Source of the DNA: Marmoricola sp. URHB0036
GTDB lineage: Bacteria; Actinomycetota; Actinomycetes; Propionibacteriales; Nocardioidaceae
Direction of reading: 5' to 3'
Assembly: GCF_000426045.1 (NCBI RefSeq)
Contig: NZ_AUEP01000010.1
Span: forward strand, 1 to 64,000
Length of the DNA: 64,000 bases
Shown here: piece by piece, positions 45,298 to 53,357 of the stretch
How positions within the stretch are numbered: position 1 is the stretch's first letter
Layout: each line of letters starts with the position of its first letter
Position numbers and translations under genes: made by a program
Notes under the pieces: generated by a model
What the model was told of the DNA's origin: nothing
The model's database searches: none
The model's input: only the letters and a program-made list of their open reading frames with translations

Positions 45298-45873
45298 ATG
45301 AGCAGCACTCCGCACGTGATCGGACCCCCGGCCCTCAAGGGCCTGGCCCACCCGCTGCGACTGCGGCTGCTCGCCGAGCTGAACGCCCGCGGTTCGGCCA
45401 CCGCCAGCCAGCTCGGCACCGCCCTGGGTGAGTCGAGCGGCTCGACCAGCTATCACCTGCGCCAGCTGCACCGCCACGGGTTCGTCGAGGAGGACGTGGA
45501 GCAGGGCACCGGGCGCGAGCGGGTCTGGATCCCCCGCCAGGGCGGCTGGGACCTCCCGGCCCTCGACCTGGCGGAGGACCCTGCCAACGCGGCCGCCGTC
45601 GACCTCGTCGTGCAGGCGCAGCTGCAGGGCGACCAGGAGCTGATGCTCGACGTGATGGCTCGTGCGGACTCGTGGCCGCGTGAGTGGCGTGACGCCGCCG
45701 TACGTCGCAGCACCTTCATCGCCCTCGACCCCGGGCAGGTCGCGGCCCTGCAGGCCGAGCTCAACGAGGTGATCGACCGCTACCGCGACGGCGAGCCGGG
45801 CGCGGGCGCGAGACGCGTCTCGGTGGTCTACCACCTGCTCCCGACCGAGCACGAGGTCGAGGTCGACGGATGA
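45298..45873 (+). CDS. ArsR-type winged-helix regulator
   Basis: The 191-residue protein has an N-terminal winged helix (LKGLAHPLRLRLLAELNARGSATASQLGTALGESSGSTSYHLRQL, residues about 14-58) and a longer C-terminal region with no metal-type Cys motif, so it likely senses an organic ligand. The pair of TGCAAAG repeats in front of its own promoter suggests autorepression. Its stop overlaps the MFS start (ATGA), so the two form a regulator-exporter unit. Confidence 0.9.
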   Translation: MSSTPHVIGPPALKGLAHPLRLRLLAELNARGSATASQLGTALGESSGSTSYHLRQLHRHGFVEEDVEQGTGRERVWIPRQGGWDLPALDLAEDPANAAAVDLVVQAQLQGDQELMLDVMARADSWPREWRDAAVRRSTFIALDPGQVAALQAELNEVIDRYRDGEPGAGARRVSVVYHLLPTEHEVEVDG

Positions 45874-47105
45874 GCACCGAGACCGTGGCGGGCGCGCGAC
45901 TCGGAGCGCCGTTCTGGCGGTTGTTCACCTCCAGCAGCACCTCCAACCTCTCCGACGGCGTGATGCAGGCAGCCCTCCCCCTGCTGGCGGCGACGCTCAC
46001 GCGCGATCCGGTCGCCGTCTCGGCGATGGGATCGCTGGCGTTCCTGCCCTGGCTGCTGTTCGCGCTCCCGGCAGGCACCCTCGTCGACCGGGTGAACCGG
46101 CGTACGGCGATGGCCGTCGCCAACGTCGGGCGGGCGGCACTGCTCGCCGTCCTGGCCGTGTCGGTCGCGTCCGGCAACGCGTCCCTGCCGCTGCTCTACG
46201 TGGTGGCGTTCCTGCTCGGCTGCGCCGAGACCGTCTACGACAGCGCGGCCCGCGCCATGCTCTCCCGCGTCGTCACACGGTCCCAGCTCGAGCGGGGCAA
46301 CAGCCTGCTCACCACCTCCGAGAGCGTCGGCAACATCTTCCTCGGCGCGCCCATCGGCGCCTGGTTGTTCGCGGTCGCCGCGTCGCTCCCGCTCTGGGCC
46401 AACAGCGGTGGCTACCTGTGCGCGGCCCTGCTCGCGCTGACCGTGGGCGGACACTTCGCGGTGGACCGCTCGAGCGGTTCGTCCATGCGGGAGGACATGG
46501 GGGAGGGGCTGCGCTGGCTGGCCCACCACCGCCTGCTCCGGGAGCTGATGGCGACCAGCTTCTTCGGCGCAGCGATCCACTCCATGACGCAGGGCATCAT
46601 CGTGCTGTTCGCGCTGCAGAACCTCGGGCTCGACGTGCACGGCTTCGGCCTGGCCATCGCCGGAGCGGGAGTGGGTGCCGTGATCGGTGCCATGCTCTCG
46701 CCGAGGATCACCCGGCTGGTGGGGCGCACCAACGCGATGGGCGCGGCCCAGACCGTCTCCGCGATCGCCCTGCTCCTGATGGCCTTCTGGCAGCACCCGG
46801 TGGGCGGGCCGTTGCTGTACGCCGTGTCGGCCGGTGCCATCTCGATGTTCAACGTGCAGATCATGTCGGTGCGCCAGGCCCTCGTCCCCGAGCACCTCTT
46901 CGGCCGGGTGCAGGGCGCCTACCGCACCGTGATCTGGGGCGGCATCCCGGTCGGCATGTTCGCGGGCGGGCTGCTCGGCGGGTGGCTCGGCCTGCCCGCG
47001 GTCTTCGTGGTCTCGGGCGTGGGCGGCATCGTCGTCGGCACGATCACGTGGGCGGTGCTGCACGCCCACCGCCACGAGATGGCCCGCGCCTTCGACGAGG
47101 CCTGA
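45870..47105 (+). CDS. MFS transporter (enterobactin/multidrug exporter-like)
   Basis: The 411-residue protein has about 12 membrane segments; FTSSSTSNLSDGVMQAALPLLAA and LPAGTLVDRVNRRTAMAVAN match the MFS_3-type exporters. It is coupled to the ArsR gene (ATGA) and is probably induced when that regulator binds its ligand. The C-terminus is cytosolic and short. Substrate unknown, likely a drug or organic metabolite. Confidence 0.88.
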   Translation: MSTETVAGARLGAPFWRLFTSSSTSNLSDGVMQAALPLLAATLTRDPVAVSAMGSLAFLPWLLFALPAGTLVDRVNRRTAMAVANVGRAALLAVLAVSVASGNASLPLLYVVAFLLGCAETVYDSAARAMLSRVVTRSQLERGNSLLTTSESVGNIFLGAPIGAWLFAVAASLPLWANSGGYLCAALLALTVGGHFAVDRSSGSSMREDMGEGLRWLAHHRLLRELMATSFFGAAIHSMTQGIIVLFALQNLGLDVHGFGLAIAGAGVGAVIGAMLSPRITRLVGRTNAMGAAQTVSAIALLLMAFWQHPVGGPLLYAVSAGAISMFNVQIMSVRQALVPEHLFGRVQGAYRTVIWGGIPVGMFAGGLLGGWLGLPAVFVVSGVGGIVVGTITWAVLHAHRHEMARAFDEA

Positions 47106-47156
47106 GCCGTTCCGCTGACCGCAATCGGAGCCGACCGCCGGTCTCGACACCGTGTC

Positions 47157-47162
47157 TAGAGT
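47157..47162 (+). promoter_or_regulatory. -10 hexamer for a leaderless dehydrogenase mRNA
   Basis: TAGAGT, 6 bases, then ATG 47169. No ribosome site is visible. Confidence 0.5.
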
Positions 47163-47168
47163 CGGATC

Positions 47169-48647
47169 ATGACGACCGACGGAGCACGCTTCCTGGACGG
47201 GGCCGACTGGGCCGGAAACATCTTCATCGAGGGGACCTGGCGCCCTGGCTCGGCGGGCGAGGCACCGATAGTCGAGCCCGCCACCGGCGAGGAGCTCGGA
47301 CGCACCGGACGGGCGGGAGTCGACGACGTCGCGACGGCCGCGGGCTCGGCCGCCGACGCCCAGCAGGAGTGGGCGGCCCTGCCGCACCCCGCGCGGGCGG
47401 CGGTCCTGCGCAAGGCCGGCGACCTGTTCGGCCAGCACGCCGACGAGCTGGCGGAGTGGAACGTGCGCGAGGTCGGGGCCATCCGCGGCATGGCCGGGTT
47501 CGCGCTGCACGTCGCGGCCGAGGAGTGCTACGCCGCCTCGGGGCTGCCGAGTGCGTCGCTGGGTGAGCTGATCCCGAGCGAGGAGCCGCGGCTGTCGATG
47601 GTCAAGCGGCTGCCGGTCGGCGTCGTCGGTGTCATCTCGCCGTTCAACGTGCCGCTGATCCTCAGCATCCGGTCGGTGGCGCCGGCGCTGGCCCTGGGCA
47701 ACGCGGTGCTGCTCAAGCCCGACCCGCGGACGGTGATGACCGGTGGCGTGAACATCGTCCGGGTCTTCGAGGAGGCCGGTCTGCCGCCCGGCGTACTCCA
47801 GCTGGTGCCGGGTGGCGCCGACGTCGGCGAGGCGATGGTGACCGATCCGCACGTGCGGGTCATCTCCTTCACCGGTTCCACCGCCGCCGGTCGCGCGGTC
47901 GGCGAGCTGGCCGGCCGCCACCTCAAGCGCGCCCACCTCGAGCTGGGCGGGAACTCCGCGATGCTCGTGCTGGACGACGCCGATGTCGAGAAGGCGGTCA
48001 ACCTCGCGGCGTGGGGGTCGTTCTTCCACCAGGGCCAGATCTGCATGACCACCGGTCGCCACCTCGTGGCCGCACGGATCTACGACGACTTCGTCGAGGC
48101 ACTCGCCGAGAAGGCCTCGCACCTCCCGGTGGGCAATCCCGCCACCGAGGAGGTCGCCCTCGGTCCGGTCATCGACGAGGGCCAGCGCGACAAGATCCAC
48201 CACTTGGTCACCTCGACGACCGACGCCGGTGCCACGGCGGCCAGCGGTGCGTCGTACGACGGGCTGTTCTACCGGCCGACCGTGCTCAGTGAGGTGACCC
48301 GCGACCACCCGGCCTTCACCGAGGAGATCTTCGGGCCGGTCGCGCCGGTGACCCGGATCAGCAGCGAGGACGAGGCCGTCGAGCTCGCCCGGGCGAGCGA
48401 GTACGGCCTCTCGCTCGGCATCATCACCTCTGACGTGATGCACGGACTGGCGCTGGCCGACCGGATCCCGACCGGCATCGTGCACATCAACGACCAGACC
48501 GTGAACGACGAGGCCAACGCCCCCTTCGGCGGCCTGGCCGCCTCCGGCACCGGCTCCCGCTTCGGGGGCCTTGCGGCCAACATCGAGGCCTTCACCGAGA
48601 CCCGCTGGATCACCGCCCGCGCCGAGCCGCCCCAGTTCCCCTTCTGA
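47169..48647 (+). CDS. Benzaldehyde-type NAD+ aldehyde dehydrogenase
   Basis: The 492-residue ALDH has SPFNVPLILSIRSVAPALALGNAV, SFTGSTAAGRAV, LELGGNSAMLVL (catalytic Glu) and FFHQGQICMTTGR (catalytic Cys). The N-terminal DWAGNIFIEGTWRPG and the VNDEANAPFGGLAASG end resemble benzaldehyde and vanillin dehydrogenases. It oxidises an aromatic aldehyde to the acid, most likely. It is a single gene with its own promoter, ended by an inverted repeat at 48654-48718. Confidence 0.88.
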   Translation: MTTDGARFLDGADWAGNIFIEGTWRPGSAGEAPIVEPATGEELGRTGRAGVDDVATAAGSAADAQQEWAALPHPARAAVLRKAGDLFGQHADELAEWNVREVGAIRGMAGFALHVAAEECYAASGLPSASLGELIPSEEPRLSMVKRLPVGVVGVISPFNVPLILSIRSVAPALALGNAVLLKPDPRTVMTGGVNIVRVFEEAGLPPGVLQLVPGGADVGEAMVTDPHVRVISFTGSTAAGRAVGELAGRHLKRAHLELGGNSAMLVLDDADVEKAVNLAAWGSFFHQGQICMTTGRHLVAARIYDDFVEALAEKASHLPVGNPATEEVALGPVIDEGQRDKIHHLVTSTTDAGATAASGASYDGLFYRPTVLSEVTRDHPAFTEEIFGPVAPVTRISSEDEAVELARASEYGLSLGIITSDVMHGLALADRIPTGIVHINDQTVNDEANAPFGGLAASGTGSRFGGLAANIEAFTETRWITARAEPPQFPF

Positions 48648-48653
48648 GTCGCC

Positions 48654-48718
48654 GGATAGTCCAGAACGTTCGACCGCTTCCGGCGTACGACGCAGCGGCA
48701 TTTCGTTCTGGACTATCC
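48654..48718. terminator. Long inverted repeat between convergent genes
   Basis: 15-bp perfect arms GGATAGTCCAGAACG / CGTTCTGGACTATCC enclose a 35-base loop with an inner GACCGCT / AGCGGC pair. It lies between the dehydrogenase stop and the convergent sulfotransferase stop, as a bidirectional terminator would. There is no U-tract. Confidence 0.55.
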
Positions 48719-48724
48719 GCACCC

Positions 48725-49861
48725 TCAGAACGCCGCCCGCACCTCGTCCTCGGTGAGGCCGTAGTCGGCGAGGTCGTAGGAGTGCTGGGGGCGGCGGCCG
48801 CCCTGGCGCGACTCGGCGTCGAGCTTGGTGACGGCCTCGTCGACGGCCGGGGTCCACTCGAGGCCGAAGGCTTCGTAGATGCCCTTGGTCGTGGCGACCG
48901 GGTCACCCACGAACTCCTTGTAGTCGATGTCGACGAACTGCTCCGGGGCGTACGCCGCTCGCTCCCGCTCGAACCGGGCGACCGCCTTGCTCAGCATGTC
49001 GAGCTGGGTACGGCCGATGGTGTCGCCCACGAAGGTCGTCGACCAGCCCTTGGTCGCCTCGGCCGACAGCGAGCACGCCGACGCGATCGCGACGACCGGC
49101 TCGCGGTGGGTGTAGACGATCAGCGCGTCGGGGTAGACCGACATGATCGCGTCCAGCCCGACGAGGTGCGACGGGTTCTTCAGCACCCACTGCTTCTCCG
49201 GGTCGTTCAGCCCGATCAGCTGGAGGTTGGCCTTGTGCCGCGCGTAGGCGTCGGTCCAGTCCTGTCGCTCGAGCCAGGCGGAGTACTCCGGCACGTAGGC
49301 GAGCGACTCGTAGCCGATCGACTTGCCTGACTGGCGCAGGATCCGCCAGCACTCCTCGACCGACGACGCATCCATGAAGTGGATGCCCATGAACTCCGGG
49401 TTGTCGATGTGGTGCTCGGAGAAGGCGGCGTTCAGTGCGCCGAAAATCGGGTTCTCCTCCCAGGTCTCACGCGGCGGACGCGGCTGCGGCACCTCGGTCA
49501 GCCACAGCTCCAGTCCCTGGTGCGCCGGGTCGGCGTTGAGCAGGCGGTGCAGTGCGGTGGTCCCGGTCCGCGGCAGGCCGCAGACGAAGATCGGTCGCTC
49601 GACCGGCACCTCGGCGTACGACGGGTGCTCCTTGAAGCCGTGCTCGGAGAGCAACCGCCCGACCAGCGCGCTCTTGATGAACGTGCGTTGCATGTAGTTG
49701 CCCTCGGGGGTGAGCCCGCCGTTCGTCGCGAGGTCCTCGCACAGCAGGCGCAGGCCCTCCTCGTGCTCGGTGCCCCCGAAGTCCTCCAGGCCGGTCGTCC
49801 TGACCGCTGCCGCCAAGATGTCGTCGAAGGAACCGAGATCGGGTCTCGTCCTAGTAGCCAT
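48725..49861 (-). CDS. Sulfotransferase-family protein
   Basis: The 378-residue protein has the PAPS 5'-phosphosulfate loop PIFVCGLPRTGTTALHRLLN and a YTHREPVVAIAS segment for the 3'-phosphate, as in Stf3-like actinobacterial sulfotransferases. Whether it truly uses PAPS is not shown. ATG 49861 is chosen: it overlaps the upstream SDR stop by 11 bases. An in-frame ATG far upstream (49912) lies inside the SDR gene. It belongs to the SDR / sulfotransferase pair at the end of the lipid-type cluster. Confidence 0.88.
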   Translation of the reverse strand: MATRTRPDLGSFDDILAAAVRTTGLEDFGGTEHEEGLRLLCEDLATNGGLTPEGNYMQRTFIKSALVGRLLSEHGFKEHPSYAEVPVERPIFVCGLPRTGTTALHRLLNADPAHQGLELWLTEVPQPRPPRETWEENPIFGALNAAFSEHHIDNPEFMGIHFMDASSVEECWRILRQSGKSIGYESLAYVPEYSAWLERQDWTDAYARHKANLQLIGLNDPEKQWVLKNPSHLVGLDAIMSVYPDALIVYTHREPVVAIASACSLSAEATKGWSTTFVGDTIGRTQLDMLSKAVARFERERAAYAPEQFVDIDYKEFVGDPVATTKGIYEAFGLEWTPAVDEAVTKLDAESRQGGRRPQHSYDLADYGLTEDEVRAAF

Positions 49862-50657
49862 GGAACTCGCCACAGCTGACGTCGAGGGTGATGCCGCTGA
49901 TCGCCGAGGCAAGGTCGGAGGCCAGGAAGAGAGTCGCGCGGGCGACCTCCTCGGGGGTGGCCAGCCGCTTGAGGTCGGTCAGGTCGGCGGTCTCGCGGTA
50001 GATGTCGTCGTGGGTGACACCCCGCTCCTGCGCCATCCAGTCGAAGTAGGCCTTGTTGACGTCCTCGTAGATCCAGCTCGGCGCGACCGAGTTGACGCGG
50101 ATGCCGCGCGGACCGAGCTCGGTCGCCAGGGCCGACGCGATGTGCACGAGCGTGCCCTTGGTCAGCTTGTAGCCGGCGAACTCGGGCTGCGACTGCCGCA
50201 GCACCGCCGAGTTGACCATGATGATGGAGCCCCCCGGCTTGTCGGGCGACTCGGCCAACGCGTCGGCGAACAGCGTCGAGAGCCGCAGGGGCGCGAACGC
50301 GTTGGTCTCCAGCGACCCGCGCAGCGCGTCGTGCTTGATGGTGGTCAGCGGCTCCATCGGCGGGATCGCGAAGGCGTTGTTGAGCAGGCAGTCGACGCGG
50401 CCGTACTCCTCGAGGGTCGCCTTGACGAGGTTCTCGCACGCCTCCTCGTCGTTGATGTCCGTGGGTACGACGAGCGCGCGGCGCCCGTACGACCGGACCA
50501 CCTCCGCCATCTTGTCGAGCCGCTTCTGCGTCCTCGAGACGAGCACGAGGTCGGCGCCGAGCTTGGCCGCCTCCTCGCCGAGCGAGCGCCCGAGCCCGGG
50601 GCCGACGCCCGACAGGACGACGACCTTCCCCTCGAGCAACTGTGGTGAGTCGGTCAC
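49851..50657 (-). CDS. SDR-family oxidoreductase
   Basis: The 268-residue short-chain dehydrogenase has VVLSGVGPGLG (nucleotide motif), NNAFAI in place of NNAG, an NSAVL serine and YKLTKGT with the catalytic Tyr and Lys. GTG 50657 has GGAGACCT upstream. Together with the DUF1214, LLM, SnoaL and F420-reductase genes nearby, a role in steroid or lipid oxidation is likely but inferred. It overlaps the sulfotransferase start. Confidence 0.88.
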   Translation of the reverse strand: MTDSPQLLEGKVVVLSGVGPGLGRSLGEEAAKLGADLVLVSRTQKRLDKMAEVVRSYGRRALVVPTDINDEEACENLVKATLEEYGRVDCLLNNAFAIPPMEPLTTIKHDALRGSLETNAFAPLRLSTLFADALAESPDKPGGSIIMVNSAVLRQSQPEFAGYKLTKGTLVHIASALATELGPRGIRVNSVAPSWIYEDVNKAYFDWMAQERGVTHDDIYRETADLTDLKRLATPEEVARATLFLASDLASAISGITLDVSCGEFHGY

Positions 50658-50858
50658 GTCAGGTCTCCTTCAGTTCGCCGGGGGGGTTGTTCTGGTTGGC
50701 TGTGGCTCGCCGAGAGGGCGTTTCTGGTTGGGCGTACGCCGCCGAGAGGGCGCTCGTGGTTGGCCGAACCCCACCAGAACTGCCCGGTCGGCGTACTCCT
50801 GCCCACCAGAACTGCCCGGTCGGCGTACTCCTGCCCACCAGAACTGCCCGGTCGCGGG
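50658..50858. repeat. Repeat-rich spacer with a 32-bp tandem repeat
   Basis: About 2.7 copies of a 32-bp unit containing CCCACCAGAACTGCCCGG and GGCGTACTCCTG lie at 50769-50853. On its left, two looser copies of a CGCCGAGAGGGCG...TTCTGGTTGG unit occur that look like the same sequence in inverse orientation. The period is not a multiple of 3, and the spacer codes for nothing convincing. It separates the SDR and DUF1214 genes. Confidence 0.8.
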
Positions 50859-52010
50859 TCACGAGATCATCCTTCGGGCGATGCCGACCTGGCGGTCGGC
50901 GATGCGGGCGGTGTACTGCTCGGCGGAGATCTGGTTCTCCGCGAAGTGGGGGAGTCGCTCGGCCAGGGAGTCGAACGGCACGACCTCGAACGCGGGTCCG
51001 TCGGTGGCGTCCAGCGCACGGGAGAGTCGCTGCCAGCGCAGCATCATCACACCCTGCGGATGTCCACAGGTCTCCAGCCAGTTGGCAATCCCGGGGTTGC
51101 GCTCGCTGATGACGTAGCGCAGCCTGCCGTCGGGGTCGGCGTGCGACTGCGCTCTGGTCAGCGAGGTCTGGTGGTGCTCGTAGTCGGTGGAGATGTACCA
51201 CCGCGAGCCGATCTGGATCGCCTGGTAGTCACAGTCCGACACCGGCACGGTGACCACGAGAGCCTCGTCGTCACCGAGCGAGTAGTGGCCGATCGAGGAG
51301 AACTGCGAGGCGAGTCCGCCAGGTGTCGACGCCGGCTGGGTCAGGGTGTTCACCGGCTCCTTGTAGGTGAACCACTCCGGGAAGGCGAACCACGTGTTGA
51401 TGCGCCCGATGAGCATCTTCGCGGCCACGCCGTACCTCTTGGCGACCCGCTCGGGGGTGAGTGCGGGACGTGGCTGACCGGCCGTGTCGAGGCGCTGGAT
51501 GCGGATGGTGCCGCGGTCCTCGGCGTTCCAGTCGTCGTACACCTCGCGGATGATCAGCGTCGAGCCCTTCTTCAGCCCGAGCTCGGGTCCGAAGCGCCAC
51601 TCGAAGCTGCCGTCGTCGGCGATCTCGAGCTCGCGGTCGTCGAACGCGGCGACCGTGCCCGGCGCCCCCTCCGAGGAGTAGGTGCCGTCCATCACCTGGA
51701 AGGAGAGGTCGGCGGTGCTGCCGCGCACACCGGAGACGACGTAGGACCCGCCGGCGTCGAGGTAGGCGTTGAAGTAGACGGCGTCGGGGTTGTCGAGGCC
51801 CTGGCGGGCGTACTGGTGGGTGGGGTTGATCAGCACCGGGTGTTCGAGGTCGTAGTCGAAGGCCATCTGCAGCGACGACCGGATGCTGCCGGCGAGGTAG
51901 TCGAAACCCTCGGCCAGGTCCTGCTCCGAGACCTCGAACGGCGGGTTGGCGACCAGCTTCTCGGCCTCCGCGACTGCCTCGCGGAACGCCGCCGTGTAGT
52001 CGGCCGTCAC
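50859..52010 (-). CDS. DUF1214-domain protein
   Basis: The 383-residue protein contains a YVVSGVRGSTADLSFQVMDG segment and the C-terminal TPERVAKRYGVAAKM, FSSIGHYSLGDDEALVVTVP and YQAIQIGSRWYISTDYEHHQ block of DUF1214. It has no signal peptide. The function of the domain is not established; such genes are often found in lipid and steroid degradation loci of actinobacteria. GTG 52010 overlaps the LLM gene's stop, so the two are coupled. Confidence 0.85.
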   Translation of the reverse strand: MTADYTAAFREAVAEAEKLVANPPFEVSEQDLAEGFDYLAGSIRSSLQMAFDYDLEHPVLINPTHQYARQGLDNPDAVYFNAYLDAGGSYVVSGVRGSTADLSFQVMDGTYSSEGAPGTVAAFDDRELEIADDGSFEWRFGPELGLKKGSTLIIREVYDDWNAEDRGTIRIQRLDTAGQPRPALTPERVAKRYGVAAKMLIGRINTWFAFPEWFTYKEPVNTLTQPASTPGGLASQFSSIGHYSLGDDEALVVTVPVSDCDYQAIQIGSRWYISTDYEHHQTSLTRAQSHADPDGRLRYVISERNPGIANWLETCGHPQGVMMLRWQRLSRALDATDGPAFEVVPFDSLAERLPHFAENQISAEQYTARIADRQVGIARRMIS

Positions 52011-52885
52011 AGGCTCACCTTGCTGATGATCGAGTCGGCGTACTTGTTCAGGTGCTCGATCTTGGTCTCCAGCGGCTCGGTGTCGGGGCCCTTGATGTAG
52101 GGCACCCGGAAGCCGACGATGCAGTCGGTCACGCCCTTGTCCTCGAGCCGCTTGATGCCGTCGAGGTCGTAGGCGTCGTAGGAGATGACGTGCACCTCGA
52201 AGTCGTCGCGGGTGTCGCCCTCCTCCTTGCGGATCTCGGCCAGTCGCCCGAGCAGGCGGTCGAGCTCCTCGCCGTCACCGCCGGCGTGCATCCACCCGTC
52301 CCCCTTGCGTACGGCGCGCCGGAGAGCGGCGTCGGCGTGGCCACCGACCAGCAGCGGCACCTTCTCGGTCGGCGCCGGCGTCTGCTTCAACGGTGGGAAC
52401 GAGTAGAAGTCGCCGTCGTAGCCGAAGAACTCCCCGGAGGTCAGGCCGCGCAGGATGTCCATGCACTCATCCATCCGCTTGCCACGCTTCTCCCAGGGGA
52501 CGCCGAGCGCCTGGAAGTCCTCGGGCCAGGGCGAGAGGCCGACACCGAGCCCGAGCCGGTTGTTGCTCAGGTAGGCGACCGAGCTGACCTGCTTGGCGAC
52601 CAGCACCGGCGGCCGCACCGGCAGCTTGAGCACGAACGGCGTGAACCGCAGCGTGCTCGTGACGGCGGCCAGGTGGGCGCACAGGATCATCGTCTCGATG
52701 AACTCCTTGCCCTCGAGGAACTCCCGCTCGCCGGTGTCGGTGTAGGGGTACGTCGAGTCGGACTCCTCGGGGTAGATCAGGGAGTCGGCGACCGTCATCG
52801 AGGTGTAGCCCGCTGCCTCGGCGGCCTGGGCCAACGGCGCGTAGAAGTGGGCGTCGGTCATCGCCTCGGCGTAGGTGAAACGCAT
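52007..52885 (-). CDS. LLM-class F420-dependent oxidoreductase
   Basis: The 292-residue TIM-barrel protein starts MRFTYAEAMTDAHFYAPLAQ and has RLGLGVGLSPWPEDFQALGVPW and VPLLVGGHADAALRRAVRKGDGW, typical of actinobacterial luciferase-like enzymes that use F420 (or FMN). It begins a coupled pair with DUF1214. A TAGTCT hexamer lies 6 bases before its ATG, and a KstR-like site lies in the 45-base divergent gap. Confidence 0.9.
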   Translation of the reverse strand: MRFTYAEAMTDAHFYAPLAQAAEAAGYTSMTVADSLIYPEESDSTYPYTDTGEREFLEGKEFIETMILCAHLAAVTSTLRFTPFVLKLPVRPPVLVAKQVSSVAYLSNNRLGLGVGLSPWPEDFQALGVPWEKRGKRMDECMDILRGLTSGEFFGYDGDFYSFPPLKQTPAPTEKVPLLVGGHADAALRRAVRKGDGWMHAGGDGEELDRLLGRLAEIRKEEGDTRDDFEVHVISYDAYDLDGIKRLEDKGVTDCIVGFRVPYIKGPDTEPLETKIEHLNKYADSIISKVSL

Positions 52886-52891
52886 GCCCGA

Positions 52892-52897
52892 AGACTA
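52892..52897 (-). promoter_or_regulatory. -10 hexamer for a leaderless LLM mRNA
   Basis: TAGTCT on the minus strand, 6 bases, then ATG 52885. It overlaps the end of the KstR-like site. Confidence 0.55.
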
Positions 52898-52909
52898 GAA
52901 CACGTTCCA
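52896..52909. promoter_or_regulatory. KstR-like operator in the divergent promoter
   Basis: TAGAACACGTTCCA fits the AAC-nn-GTT palindrome (TnnAACnnGTTnnA) known for the steroid-catabolism repressor KstR. It touches the minus-strand -10 and lies within the 45-base gap shared by the LLM and SnoaL genes. Confidence 0.6.
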
Positions 52910-52918
52910 GTTTTCTGC

Positions 52919-52924
52919 CAGAGT
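52919..52924 (+). promoter_or_regulatory. -10-like hexamer for a leaderless SnoaL mRNA
   Basis: CAGAGT, 6 bases, then GTG 52931. The first base departs from the usual T. Confidence 0.4.
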
Positions 52925-52930
52925 GAGGCC

Positions 52931-53353
52931 GTGGACCTCGACCAGATCTCCGACCGCCTCGAGATCGAGGCCCTGCTCGTCCGCTACACCCGCGCCATCG
53001 ACACCGGCGAGTGGGACCGGCTCGACGAGGTGTTCACCGCCGACGCCGAGATCGACTACACCGCCACGGGCGGCATCGCGGCGTCCTACCCCGAGATCAA
53101 GGCCTGGCTGGCCGAGATGCTGCCGATCTTCCCCCGGCGGATGCACTCGCTCGCGCAGGTCGACAGCCACGTCGACGGCGACGCGGCAGAAGTCGCGGCG
53201 TACTTCCACAACCCGATGATCCTGCCCGGACGTGACGGCGCGGAGACGATCGTCGAGTTCGGCGGCATCTACCACCACGACCTCGTGCGTACGCCGGACG
53301 GCTGGCGCTCCCGACGACTCCTCGAGGAGCTCGTCTGGAAACGCGGGATGTAG
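52931..53353 (+). CDS. SnoaL/NTF2-like protein
   Basis: The 140-residue protein has the NTF2-like start DRLEIEALLVRYTRAIDTGEWDRLDEVFTADAEIDY and a HSLAQVDSHVDGDAAEV strand, ending DGWRSRRLLEELVWKRGM. This fold (nuclear transport factor 2 / ketosteroid isomerase-like) holds small enzymes of steroid and polyketide paths. The frame is open far upstream, but GTG 52931 fits both the family start and the promoter position. It is followed after 4 bases by the F420 reductase gene. Confidence 0.88.
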   Translation: MDLDQISDRLEIEALLVRYTRAIDTGEWDRLDEVFTADAEIDYTATGGIAASYPEIKAWLAEMLPIFPRRMHSLAQVDSHVDGDAAEVAAYFHNPMILPGRDGAETIVEFGGIYHHDLVRTPDGWRSRRLLEELVWKRGM

Positions 53354-53357
53354 CCCC

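Noticed and set aside
45828-48857. 1009-codon minus-strand open frame
   Set aside because: Antisense to MFS and aldehyde dehydrogenase; Arg/Gly/His-rich translation without motifs.
50769-50853. Possible CRISPR array
   Set aside because: Units follow each other directly with a 32-bp period and no spacers; no cas genes are near.
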